Part shown: positions 1 to 6,506 of the stretch, in pieces | How positions within the stretch are numbered: position 1 is the stretch's first letter | Layout of the letters: every line of letters begins with the position of its first letter | Assembly: GCA_012744295.1 (NCBI GenBank) | Contig: JAAYIB010000105.1 | Coordinates: forward strand, 1-8,211 | DNA: 8,211 nt | Direction of reading: 5' to 3' | Source: Acholeplasmataceae bacterium | GTDB taxonomy: Bacteria; Bacillota; Negativicutes; Acidaminococcales; Acidaminococcaceae | Program-made: the position numbers and the translations under genes | Notes under the pieces: generated by a model | The model's input: only the letters and a program-made list of their open reading frames with translations | Told to the model about the DNA's origin: nothing | Database searches by the model: none

Positions 1-396
1 CATCCCGATTACGAGCGTCTCAATTGGCACAAAAGACATCACAAGCCGAGACGCTATGTTTCACCGTTCCGTTGGTATGACCCTTGGGATTATTGGGACA
101 ATCATTACAGGACTTCCAGCTACTGCTTCTTTGGCATGATTTACGACGATGACTGGCTGTGGAGATTCCCCGGCTGCTATTCTTACCGGTGGTATGATTA
201 CGAGCTCAATAGTCATGGGTTTTATTATCACGGCAAACGCATTACCAAGCTGATACTGATTTTTGACCGGTTTGACGGTCTTGTAGGAATCGGCTTTATG
301 TACAAGGGAATCTTTGTTTTGATTCGTGATGACCTTGAGGAGTATTATTTTGACGACGAGCCGACGTTACACATCATCGCGCGTATTTTTGACTGA
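1..396 (+). CDS. Aromatic-rich hypothetical protein, 5' end outside window
   Basis: The frame is open from the first base to TGA at 394-396, giving 131 codons of a protein whose start lies upstream of the window. An ATG at 136 exists but the frame stays open and similar in composition before it, so I treat the gene as 5'-partial. By my count 16 Tyr, 7 Trp and 11 Phe make up about 26% of the visible residues, with many Asp, Arg and His in the first 80. The second half (from about residue 75) alternates hydrophobic and charged stretches and looks like a small beta-rich domain. I see no transmembrane segment, signal peptide in the visible part, or known catalytic motif. I do not recognise the family. 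The gene ends 9 bases before a strong hairpin terminator. Confidence 0.6.
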   Translation, partial: HPDYERLNWHKRHHKPRRYVSPFRWYDPWDYWDNHYRTSSYCFFGMIYDDDWLWRFPGCYSYRWYDYELNSHGFYYHGKRITKLILIFDRFDGLVGIGFMYKGIFVLIRDDLEEYYFDDEPTLHIIARIFD

Positions 397-405
397 AGTC
401 ATATA

Positions 406-445
406 AAGAAAAGACCGGATGCTGTTAAGCATCCGGTCTTTTCTT
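406..445. terminator. Bidirectional terminator between convergent genes
   Basis: The arms 406-422 and 429-445 are perfectly complementary over 17 bp around the 6-base loop TGTTAA. The outer part is A-rich on the left and T-rich on the right (TCTTTTCTT on the + strand, and the same on the minus strand), so the hairpin can terminate transcription from either side. The stop codon of the minus-strand DUF805 gene (444-446) lies at the edge of the right arm. Confidence 0.88.
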
Positions 446-800
446 AGGCCTGTTCCTCATGCCTCCCTTTTTTGAAAAGAAGGTAGCCGGCAATCACGAC
501 GTCGAAAATCGGCAGCAGCGAGAGCAGAACGATACCGACCATGCGCCATTTGCTGCTGCCGATGTCCCTGAGCCTCCTTATTTTAAAGGTAAAGCCGCAG
601 ATGGAAAGTGGAATTACCACGAGGTATAGATAATTTGTGCCGGGCTCGCCTTGCCTTGTGGAAAGCAGATAGGAAATATAAAAGGTGGCAAGGGCAATGG
701 GCAGCCAGCGCTGCCGAAAGGCTTTTCTGCCGATGCGGCCTTCGAAAGAAACCCAGCTGAGATTTTCTCCGGTTTGCATGTTTTCATCCGTATTTTTCAT
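444..800 (-). CDS. DUF805 family small membrane protein
   Basis: A 118-residue protein resembling the DUF805 family (YhaH-like), small inner-membrane proteins of unknown function. The family features visible are a WVSFEGRIGRKAFRQRW stretch (residues about 16-32), matching the usual W..F.GR..R..F pattern just before the first membrane helix, and RRLRDIGSSKW (about 75-85) before the last one. Hydrophobic segments fall at about 33-48, 56-72 and 87-109, and the C-terminus is a short charged cytoplasmic tail. The ATG at 798-800 is preceded by GAGGAGG at 7-base spacing, which decides the start over an internal Met at residue 8. The gene begins 26 bases after the stop of the minus-strand gene upstream, so the two are probably co-transcribed, and it ends in the shared terminator at 406-445. 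The family is well supported; the function is unknown. Confidence 0.83.
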   Translation of the reverse strand: MKNTDENMQTGENLSWVSFEGRIGRKAFRQRWLPIALATFYISYLLSTRQGEPGTNYLYLVVIPLSICGFTFKIRRLRDIGSSKWRMVGIVLLSLLPIFDVVIAGYLLFKKGRHEEQA

Positions 801-826
801 TATCAGGCCTCCTCAAGTATCAAACT

Positions 827-1015
827 TTATGAATTTAAAAGACGCTCGATGGCTTTATGCAGGGAAATCAGCGTGCCAAGACACAAGGCAACGACAAGAG
901 CCCATTCGCGTGCAGTCCCCGTTTCCCTGTATCTGACGGCACGATAACAGAGACGGCCGGAGGCTGCGCAGAGAGAAAGCCAAAGTACGAGCGAAAAAAC
1001 AATCAAGGAATCCAT
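827..1015 (-). CDS. Small two-helix membrane protein, hypothetical
   Basis: A 62-residue protein starting MDSLIVFSLVLW. The open frame could begin 12 codons further upstream (1049-1051), but the ATG at 1013-1015 has AAAGGAG about 6 bases before it. The upstream ATG also sits almost at the transcription start predicted from the -10 box at 1055-1060, leaving no room for a ribosome binding site. Two hydrophobic stretches are visible, residues 3-18 and about 37-52, joined by an Arg-rich loop (RAVRYRETGTAREW), which suggests a helical hairpin in the membrane with the loop on the cytoplasmic side. I recognise no family. It lies 26 bases upstream of the DUF805 gene on the same strand, so the two likely share one transcript. 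Coding status is supported by the start signals and the operon arrangement rather than by homology. Confidence 0.6.
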   Translation of the reverse strand: MDSLIVFSLVLWLSLCAASGRLCYRAVRYRETGTAREWALVVALCLGTLISLHKAIERLLNS

Positions 1016-1054
1016 GGAAGCTCCTTTGCATGTGCAAATAATCAAAGACATCTT

Positions 1055-1063
1055 ATTATAACA
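1055..1063 (-). promoter_or_regulatory. Extended -10 promoter for the minus-strand pair
   Basis: Read on the minus strand, 1063-1055 is TGTTATAAT, a perfect TATAAT with the TG extension one base upstream. No good TTGACA-like -35 lies 16-18 bases further up, which is usual for extended -10 promoters. Predicted transcription would start near 1048, about 33 bases before the ATG at 1015. Confidence 0.6.
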
Positions 1064-1146
1064 TGTAAGAATAGAATCTATTTAAGCTTAAGGTTATCCG
1101 ATTCTTCTAAACAAAGCAAGTAAGCAGCGAAGGTATTTGAGGACTT

Positions 1147-2406
1147 TTGTCGAAAACCATGAATAAGGAAACGCTGAACGGCGATATTTTTCAATTATTT
1201 GATATCATTAAGGGAAATGGGGCTGCCGATATGTTTGGATTTTTAAAAGACAAGAGGTTTTTGTTAGTGCTTGGTGTTATTGGTGCCGTAATGATCGCGG
1301 CTGCCTGGTTCCTGTTTACCAAGGGGCCTTTGGGTCCGACAAAGGTCGGTGTCGGGAAAGTAACCAAACAGAACCTGAATCCGTCGGTTTTCGGAATCGG
1401 CACCGTTGAGGCGAGGCTTGCCTACAGCGTAGGACCGACACAGGCAGGCAGGCTTTTGAAAGTGCATTTCGACCAGGGAGACTTGGTGAAGAAAAACCAA
1501 CTTCTTGGCGAAATGGACGCAGTAGACCTTGTGGCCAAAAAAGCAGCCGCTGATGCTGCCCTGGCCAAGGCTGAGCAAAACATTGCGGCTTTTGAGGCTC
1601 AGATTACAGAGGCGGCAAGCCGCAAAGAACTGACGGGTAAAACAGCTGCAAGATACCGCGAGCTTTATGCCGCTCAGGCTATAAGCGCCGAGGCGCTTGA
1701 AAACAAGCAAAATGAAGCAATTGCGGCAGCAGCTTCTTATGAGGCTGCAACTGCTTCAGCCTCTGCCGCGAGGGAAGAAGTCGTAAAGGCGAGGGCAGAG
1801 AGGACCGGTATCGAACAGCAACTGAACAATTTAAGGCTTGTCAGCCCCGTGGACGCCCTTGTCATTGCCCGTGATGCGGAACCCGGTGCAACGGTTGTAG
1901 CCGGACAGGCGGTATTTAGGCTTGTTGATACTTCTACATTGTGGGTCAGGACCAGGATTGACCAGTCCCGGTTCTATGGAATTGCTTTGGGACAGGAAGC
2001 CGAAATAGTCCTCCGTTCAAGGCAAGACAGGCCAATGCAGGGCAGGGTGGCAAGATTGGAGGTACAGGGTGACAGTGTTACCGAGGAAAGATTTGTTAAT
2101 GTCAGCTTTGATGATTTGGGGGGCTTCATACCACTTGGCGAACTTGCGGAGGTAACGATCAAACTGCCGTCTGAACAAAATGTGCTTGTTGTTCCGACTG
2201 CCGCTGTTAAGAAAATTGATAAAACAAATGGGGTCTGGGTTGTTAAAGCCAATAAAATCAAATTTGTATCAGTTCAAATCGGGGCGCAAACCCTGGAAGG
2301 ACAAACACACATAATTAAAGGGGTAGAAGAGGGGGACACCGTTGTTATTTATAGTCCGCAATTGCTCAAGGAAGACATGGAGGTAAGGGTGGAGACTAAA
2401 TCATGA
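1147..2406 (+). CDS. HlyD-family periplasmic adaptor of an ABC exporter (DevB/MacA-like)
   Basis: Membrane fusion protein that should link the inner-membrane ABC transporter encoded next to it to an outer-membrane channel. Numbering from a TTG at 1147 (419 aa), a membrane anchor lies at about 38-58. A split lipoyl domain follows (about 93-126 and 230-262, with GRLLKVHFDQGDLVKKNQLL and VSPVDALVIARDAEPGATV), around an Ala-rich coiled-coil hairpin at about 128-228. A beta-barrel region (265-340) and a membrane-proximal domain complete the protein. R169, L173 and S180 fit the RxxxLxxxxxxS hairpin-tip pattern of TolC-docking adaptors. The start is uncertain: TTG 1147 has GAGG at a short 4-base spacing; ATG 1159 and ATG 1231 (M29, directly before the anchor) are alternatives, and none has an ideal ribosome binding site. 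The stop overlaps the next gene's start in an ATGA arrangement. The substrate is unknown. Confidence 0.88.
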   Translation: MSKTMNKETLNGDIFQLFDIIKGNGAADMFGFLKDKRFLLVLGVIGAVMIAAAWFLFTKGPLGPTKVGVGKVTKQNLNPSVFGIGTVEARLAYSVGPTQAGRLLKVHFDQGDLVKKNQLLGEMDAVDLVAKKAAADAALAKAEQNIAAFEAQITEAASRKELTGKTAARYRELYAAQAISAEALENKQNEAIAAAASYEAATASASAAREEVVKARAERTGIEQQLNNLRLVSPVDALVIARDAEPGATVVAGQAVFRLVDTSTLWVRTRIDQSRFYGIALGQEAEIVLRSRQDRPMQGRVARLEVQGDSVTEERFVNVSFDDLGGFIPLGELAEVTIKLPSEQNVLVVPTAAVKKIDKTNGVWVVKANKIKFVSVQIGAQTLEGQTHIIKGVEEGDTVVIYSPQLLKEDMEVRVETKS

Positions 2407-3596
2407 TTAATCTGGCGAGCAAGGAAATAGCCCACGGGTGGGTGCGGTATGTGCTGACCGGAATTGGTTTGGGCTTGTTGATAGGTGTGACTATGATTAT
2501 GACAGGACTGGTCAGAGGGATGATGGAGGACGCGCTGTCGCTTGCCCGCGGCACTTACGCCGATTTGTGGGTTGTGCAGGACAACACGATGGGGCCCTAT
2601 GCAGAAACATCGACTCTTTATGATGACGTGGCAAGGAGCATTGCCGGGCTTCCGGGAGTGGAAGAAGCGAGCAACGTTGCCTACCTGACAGTCCAGGCAA
2701 AGCATGCGGGCAAGGACGTGCGGGCAATGGTAGCCGGCTTTGAACACGGTAAGCCGGGCCAGCCGCCTTATCTGATTGCAGGCAGACCGATTACAAAGTC
2801 CCGATATGAGGCTATCGCCGACAATAAAACAGGCTTTAAGGTGGGCGATAAGATTAACATCAGAAGAAATGAATACACGGTTGTCGGCTTGACCAGCAAA
2901 ATGGTTTCATCAGGCGGCGACCCCGTAATATTTCTCGCCATGCAGGACGCGCAGGAGGTTCAGTTTCAAAAAGACAATACTTCTATCTATAATGACCGGA
3001 ACAGGTTGGCGGCAAATCCGAAAATCAATCGCCCCGGTAATTCGGGTCTGCTTGAAGCCGTAACGGATATGCAGCAGTCCAATCACAAGGTTAACGCGGT
3101 GCTCGTACGAATACAGGACGGTCACGACCCGGAAATTGTTGCCGAAACGATTAGAAGGTGGAAGCATTTCGAGGTTTACACCTACAAACAGATGGAAAGC
3201 ATACTATTAGTCAAGGTTATAGCGAACGCTCTCAGGCAGCTTGGTATGTTCATGGTAATCCTGGCCGTAGTCAGCACCGCCATAATAGCGCTGCTCATAT
3301 ATACGATGACTCTCGGCAAGATTAAGGAAATAGCGGTTTTGAAACTGATCGGAGCAAAAAACAGCACCATTGCGGGAATGATATTGCAAGAAGCATGCGG
3401 GCTTGGCCTGATAGGTTTTTTGGTCGGAAAGATAACGGCAACGATTCTGGCGCCCTTGTTTCCAAAAAGAGTTGAATTTCTGGTGTTTGACAGCTTTGTT
3501 ATTTTCTTTATAACCGTTGTCATTTGCGTATTTGCCAGCCTCACAGGAATAAGGGCGGCGTTAAGGGTGCAGCCGGCTTCAGCAATCGGAGGTTAG
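2403..3596 (+). CDS. FtsX/MacB-type ABC transporter permease (DevC-like)
   Basis: A 397-residue inner-membrane permease with the four-helix MacB/FtsX topology. One helix lies at about 17-39, a large periplasmic domain spans about 45-270, and three C-terminal helices lie at about 278-303, 325-352 and 358-385. The cytoplasmic loop after helix 2, KIKEIAVLKLIGAKNSTI (306-323), is the typical FtsX-family coupling region that contacts the ATPase. The length and the single-permease design, with adaptor and ATPase on separate genes, match DevC of DevBCA-type exporters rather than MacB, where ATPase and permease are fused. The start ATG overlaps the adaptor's stop by 4 bases and has GGAG at 2391-2394, 8 bases upstream. 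Such transporters usually work by mechanotransmission, driving periplasmic substrate into the adaptor-channel conduit. Substrate cannot be read from the sequence. Confidence 0.88.
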   Translation: MINLASKEIAHGWVRYVLTGIGLGLLIGVTMIMTGLVRGMMEDALSLARGTYADLWVVQDNTMGPYAETSTLYDDVARSIAGLPGVEEASNVAYLTVQAKHAGKDVRAMVAGFEHGKPGQPPYLIAGRPITKSRYEAIADNKTGFKVGDKINIRRNEYTVVGLTSKMVSSGGDPVIFLAMQDAQEVQFQKDNTSIYNDRNRLAANPKINRPGNSGLLEAVTDMQQSNHKVNAVLVRIQDGHDPEIVAETIRRWKHFEVYTYKQMESILLVKVIANALRQLGMFMVILAVVSTAIIALLIYTMTLGKIKEIAVLKLIGAKNSTIAGMILQEACGLGLIGFLVGKITATILAPLFPKRVEFLVFDSFVIFFITVVICVFASLTGIRAALRVQPASAIGG

Positions 3597-3598
3597 TC

Positions 3599-4327
3599 AT
3601 GGACATACAAGCAGCATGTTCTAAGGCTATAAGAATGGAAAACGTGGTAAAAACTTACGGGGCAGGGGAAACAGCGGTACATGCATTAAAAGGAGTCAGC
3701 CTATGCGTGTACCCCGGCGAGGTCGTTGGTCTTGTCGGAGCAAGCGGTTCAGGCAAGACAACCCTTCTGCAATGCTTAGGGGCTATTATCGATCCGACAA
3801 GCGGATTGATTGAGCTCGGAGGGGAAGTCATTTATGACAATGGCTGGAAAAAAGAAGACTTGCGGGCGCTAAGACGCGACAAAATCGGCTTTGTCTTCCA
3901 GGCCGCGTACCTGATACCGTTTCTTGACATGCTCGATAATGTGGCAATAATGCCCATGCTTGCGGGAAAAGATAATGACAAGGCGCGAGCGCGGGCCATG
4001 GAACTTCTGAAAGTGCTGGAAGTTGACCACAGGGCGAGGGCAAAACCCTCAGAATTATCAGGAGGCGAACAGCAAAGAGTCGCGATCGCCCGGGCCTTGG
4101 CAAACAATCCTCCGTTCATACTGGCCGATGAGCCGACGGCGCCGCTGGATAGTCATCGTTCCTTGCTGGTTATCAAGCTGTTAATTGAACTTGCCGCTCA
4201 ATATCAGACCGCAATTATAGTTGTCACACATGACGACAAAATATTGCCGCATTTTAAAAGAATTTATAGACTGCGTGACGGCATAGCCTACGAGGAAGAA
4301 GGAATGGGGCGGCCTTTCGATGAGTAG
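3599..4327 (+). CDS. ABC transporter ATP-binding protein (DevA/LolD/MacB-NBD type)
   Basis: A 242-residue ATPase that powers the adjacent permease as a homodimer. All nucleotide-binding motifs are intact: Walker A GASGSGKTT (47-55), Q-loop Gln101, signature LSGGEQQR (153-160), Walker B ending ILADE (174-178) with catalytic Glu178, and H-loop His211 in VVTHD. The D-loop reads APLDS where the family more often has AALDS. The ATG at 3599 has GGAGG at 3588-3592 with 6-base spacing. The upstream in-frame ATG at 3524 would extend the protein back over the permease gene and is not credible. The start follows the permease stop by only 2 bases, so the three genes are co-transcribed. The gene ends 20 bases before the next -35 box, and I see no terminator between them, so read-through into the next block is possible. 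Confidence 0.92.
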   Translation: MDIQAACSKAIRMENVVKTYGAGETAVHALKGVSLCVYPGEVVGLVGASGSGKTTLLQCLGAIIDPTSGLIELGGEVIYDNGWKKEDLRALRRDKIGFVFQAAYLIPFLDMLDNVAIMPMLAGKDNDKARARAMELLKVLEVDHRARAKPSELSGGEQQRVAIARALANNPPFILADEPTAPLDSHRSLLVIKLLIELAAQYQTAIIVVTHDDKILPHFKRIYRLRDGIAYEEEGMGRPFDE

Positions 4328-4342
4328 AAAAATATTATAAAA

Positions 4343-4404
4343 AGTTATTGACATATGATATAAATGGGTTATAATAAAAGCATAAAGGGCATATGTCAAT
4401 AACT
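4343..4404 (+). promoter_or_regulatory. Core promoter bracketed by a perfect 15-bp inverted repeat
   Basis: A consensus TTGACA at 4348-4353 and TATAAT at 4370-4375, separated by 16 bases, form a strong sigma-A-type promoter with a predicted start near 4382. The segment 4343-4357 (AGTTATTGACATATG) has its exact reverse complement at 4390-4404 (CATATGTCAATAACT), 32 bases away. One arm contains the whole -35 box and the other lies at about +9 to +23. This is the geometry expected of a paired operator for a repressor, though the bound protein is not known. The promoter drives the DUF5320 gene and probably the ATPase genes. Confidence 0.8.
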
Positions 4405-4440
4405 ACTCTTTATAATATGAACGATTGGGAGGTGGCTTTT

Positions 4441-4716
4441 ATGCCAAGGAGAGATGGAACAGGACCGCTGGGCGGTGGAGCTATGACTGGAAGAGGTTTG
4501 GGTTTCTGCACGGGAGCAAACGCAGGAGCTGCCGGGATTCCGGCAAGAGGACTCGGACTCGGAAGACGGGGCTTCGGCAGAGGTTTAGGGATGGGCCTGA
4601 GAGGAGCTCGTATGGGTGGTTTTGTGCCCGTAAGTGACAATGAAGCCCTGACTGAGGAAAAAGAAATCCTCGAACAAAGGCTGGAAGCGATTAAGCAGCA
4701 GCTAAAAGAGAAATAA
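4441..4716 (+). CDS. DUF5320 domain protein, Gly/Arg-rich
   Basis: A 91-residue protein with the hallmark DUF5320 opening, MPRRDGTGPLGGGAMTGRGLGFC, where family members typically read M-P-x-x-D/G-x-T-G-P followed by MTGRG and a Cys. Residues 24-60 are rich in Gly and Arg and lack regular hydrophobicity. Residues 67-91 are Glu/Lys/Leu-rich and predicted to form a short coiled coil, giving a flexible head and an oligomerising tail. The ATG at 4441 has a GGGAGGTGG ribosome binding site; an earlier in-frame ATG at 4393 lies inside the operator repeat and has none. Genes of this family commonly sit beside ferredoxin-insert MinD ATPases and NifX/NifB-like small proteins in anaerobes, as here. The biochemical role is unknown; a metal- or cluster-linked role is inference from context. 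Confidence 0.82.
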   Translation: MPRRDGTGPLGGGAMTGRGLGFCTGANAGAAGIPARGLGLGRRGFGRGLGMGLRGARMGGFVPVSDNEALTEEKEILEQRLEAIKQQLKEK

Positions 4717-4717
4717 T

Positions 4718-4761
4718 AAATACAACAATTAGCAGGGGTTTCCCTGCTAATTGTTGTATTT
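4718..4761 (+). terminator. 20-bp perfect intergenic hairpin, likely partial terminator
   Basis: Arms 4718-4737 and 4742-4761 pair perfectly over 20 bp around the loop GTTT. Its GC-rich top (AGCAGGG/CCCTGCT) is followed by the U-rich AATTGTTGTATTT, which resembles a terminator, but there is no clean U-run after the full stem. Since no convincing promoter precedes the next gene, it may be a leaky terminator or an mRNA-stabilising stem that sets the DUF5320:ATPase expression ratio. Confidence 0.65.
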
Positions 4762-4810
4762 GGAAAGAATAAAGTCTATTTAAAATATGAAGAAGGTGGG
4801 GGCGGTGGGC

Positions 4811-5674
4811 ATGAAAATTGCCGTCTTAAGCGGAAAAGGCGGGACGGGTAAGACTCTCGTTTCCGTAAATCTTGCAGCAGTGGCCGAAAAATCAATTTAT
4901 GTCGATTGCGATGTGGAGGAGCCGAACGGGCATTTGTTTTTCAAACCTGAATTTACGGGCAAAGAGTCTGTCAGTGTCAAGATGCCTTTGGTTGATGCGC
5001 AAAAATGCACAGGCTGCCGTAAATGTGTGGATTTTTGTATGTTTAACGCCCTTGCACATACAGGCAAGGAATTATTGATTTTTGAAGAGGTTTGCCATTC
5101 ATGCGGCGGTTGCAGTCTTGTTTGTCCGGTTGGAGCTATGAGTGAAAAAGACAAAATTACCGGTGAGGTTCGAATGGGAGTTTCCGGCAACGTCAGCGTG
5201 TTCACCGGTATGTTAAATATTGGCGAGGCATCGGGTATTCCCTTGATTAAAAAATTGTTCAAGGAAACGCGCGGCAGGGAAGAGCTGATCTTGATTGATT
5301 GTCCACCGGGAAGTGCCTGCATAGTAATGGAAAGCATCAAGGATGCTGACTATTGTCTGCTTGTGGCGGAGCCAAGTGTTTTTGGCGCACATAATCTGGA
5401 GATGGTAGAGGAGCTTGTCAGTCTTTTCGGGAAACCGCATGGGGTAGTTCTTAATAAATGCCAGCAAGGGGAAAACCCCTCGGAAGAATTTTGCAGACGC
5501 ATGGGTGTTAAGATTCTGGCCAGCATACCTTATGATAAGAAGCTTGGAGAAATAAACTCCAATGGTCTTATTCTTGTCAGAGAGGACGACGTCTTTAGGG
5601 AGATGTTCCTGAAATTATTGGACAAGATAAAGGAGGATGCTTGCCATGAAGCAGCTTTTAATACTCAGCGGTAA
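4811..5674 (+). CDS. MinD-superfamily P-loop ATPase with inserted 2x[4Fe-4S] ferredoxin domain (first paralog)
   Basis: A 287-residue cytoplasmic ATPase of the COG1149 type. The deviant Walker A SGKGGTGKT (7-15) has the signature lysine Lys9 typical of dimerising MinD/ParA/NifH-like proteins. DCDVEEPN (32-39) is a switch-I-like motif, and the switch II/Walker B region reads LILIDCPPG (159-167). The ferredoxin insert carries two CxxCxxCxxxC sets, Cys66/69/72/76 and Cys95/98/101/105, enough for two [4Fe-4S] clusters. I chose ATG 4811 because AAGGTGGG lies about 10 bases upstream and the protein then begins MKIAVLSGKGG like its relatives; ATG 4787 has no ribosome binding site. The 3' end overlaps the next ATPase gene by 29 bases. 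The family is proposed to couple ATP hydrolysis to Fe-S or metal-cluster work, but no member's role is firmly settled. Confidence 0.9.
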   Translation: MKIAVLSGKGGTGKTLVSVNLAAVAEKSIYVDCDVEEPNGHLFFKPEFTGKESVSVKMPLVDAQKCTGCRKCVDFCMFNALAHTGKELLIFEEVCHSCGGCSLVCPVGAMSEKDKITGEVRMGVSGNVSVFTGMLNIGEASGIPLIKKLFKETRGREELILIDCPPGSACIVMESIKDADYCLLVAEPSVFGAHNLEMVEELVSLFGKPHGVVLNKCQQGENPSEEFCRRMGVKILASIPYDKKLGEINSNGLILVREDDVFREMFLKLLDKIKEDACHEAAFNTQR

Positions 5675-6506
5675 GGGTGGAACCGGTAAGACCACGATAG
5701 CAAGCGCCTTTGTTAAACTGTCGGGAGCCCGTGCCTATGCCGACTGCGATGTAGACGCTCCCAATCTGCACTTAGTGCTTAAGTGGTCGCAAGAACCTGA
5801 GCGAAAGCCATACTTCGGCTTGCCTAAAGCCGAGATTGATGTTGATAAGTGTGTAAGATGCGGTAAATGTATGGAAAACTGCCGTTTTGAGGCAATTGCC
5901 TTTTCCGGCAAGTACGTGGTGGATTCTTTTGCCTGCGAAGGCTGCGGAGTCTGTGCCTTTGTTTGTCCGGTCGGTGCAGTTGCATTGAAACCGGCTGTTG
6001 CGGGAGAACTGATGCTTTACAGGAACGGAGAGGTCTTTTCGACAGCCAGGCTCAAAATGGGCAGCGGCACGTCGGGACTTCTTGTCACTGAAGTAAAAAA
6101 ACAAATATTTGAGGCGGCAGCAGATGCCGAGCTGGTTATCATTGATGGATCTCCCGGTATAGGCTGTCCTGTCATTGCCTCCATCAGCGGCGTTGACATG
6201 GTGCTTGTTGTCGCCGAGCCGTCTGTTTCCGGCATCAGCGATATGGAGAGAATTTTGGGAGCGGCAGAAAAATTCCGGGTGAAAACCGCAGTCTGTGTTA
6301 ATAAATTCGACAACAATATAAAAAAGACAAAGGAAATAGAAGATTATTGCCGTACCAAAGGCGTCCCGTTTGTCGGATGCATTCCTTATGATGAAGAGGC
6401 TGTATGCGCAATTAATGCAGGCAAAAGCATAGTCGAACTCGATTGCGCTGCGGGGAAAGCGGTACGTACGGTTTATGAAAATACAATGGAAGTTCAAAAA
6501 TATTGA
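5646..6506 (+). CDS. MinD-superfamily P-loop ATPase with inserted 2x[4Fe-4S] ferredoxin domain (second paralog)
   Basis: A 286-residue paralog of the preceding gene product with the same architecture. It has deviant Walker A SGKGGTGKTT (8-17, signature Lys10), DCDVDAPN (33-40), ferredoxin insert with Cys69/72/75/79 and Cys97/100/103/107, and the switch II region VIIDGSPGIGCP (164-175). The phosphate-loop partner differs between paralogs: DGSPGIGCPVIAS here against DCPPGSACIVMES in the first, suggesting specialised, non-redundant subunits that may form a heterodimer. AGGAGG at 5631-5636 lies 9 bases before ATG 5646, while the in-frame ATG at 5637 directly abuts it and can be discounted. Because the ribosome binding site and start are inside the first ATPase gene, translation is probably coupled. 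Its stop codon TGA (6504-6506) lies within the next promoter's -35 box. Confidence 0.9.
   Translation: MKQLLILSGKGGTGKTTIASAFVKLSGARAYADCDVDAPNLHLVLKWSQEPERKPYFGLPKAEIDVDKCVRCGKCMENCRFEAIAFSGKYVVDSFACEGCGVCAFVCPVGAVALKPAVAGELMLYRNGEVFSTARLKMGSGTSGLLVTEVKKQIFEAAADAELVIIDGSPGIGCPVIASISGVDMVLVVAEPSVSGISDMERILGAAEKFRVKTAVCVNKFDNNIKKTKEIEDYCRTKGVPFVGCIPYDEEAVCAINAGKSIVELDCAAGKAVRTVYENTMEVQKY

Noticed and set aside
1073..1105. Palindrome TTAAGCTTAA (1082-1091) flanked by AGAATC/GATTCT upstream of the adaptor gene
   Set aside because: The inner palindrome and outer arms have different centres, the arms are only 6 bp, and no convincing promoter for the exporter operon could be placed around them.
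4411..4416. Second TATAAT in the DUF5320 leader
   Set aside because: There is no -35 element or TG extension at a suitable distance, and a start from it would fall at the ribosome binding site.
4393..4440. Extended N-terminus of the DUF5320 protein from ATG 4393
   Set aside because: That ATG lies in the operator arm close to the predicted transcription start and has no ribosome binding site, whereas ATG 4441 has GGGAGGTGG and gives the family's standard N-terminus.
4811..6506. NifH or Mrp/NBP35 identity for the two ATPases
   Set aside because: NifH lacks an inserted two-cluster ferredoxin domain, and Mrp/NBP35 proteins carry a C-terminal CxxC instead; the eight-cysteine insert fits the COG1149 group.
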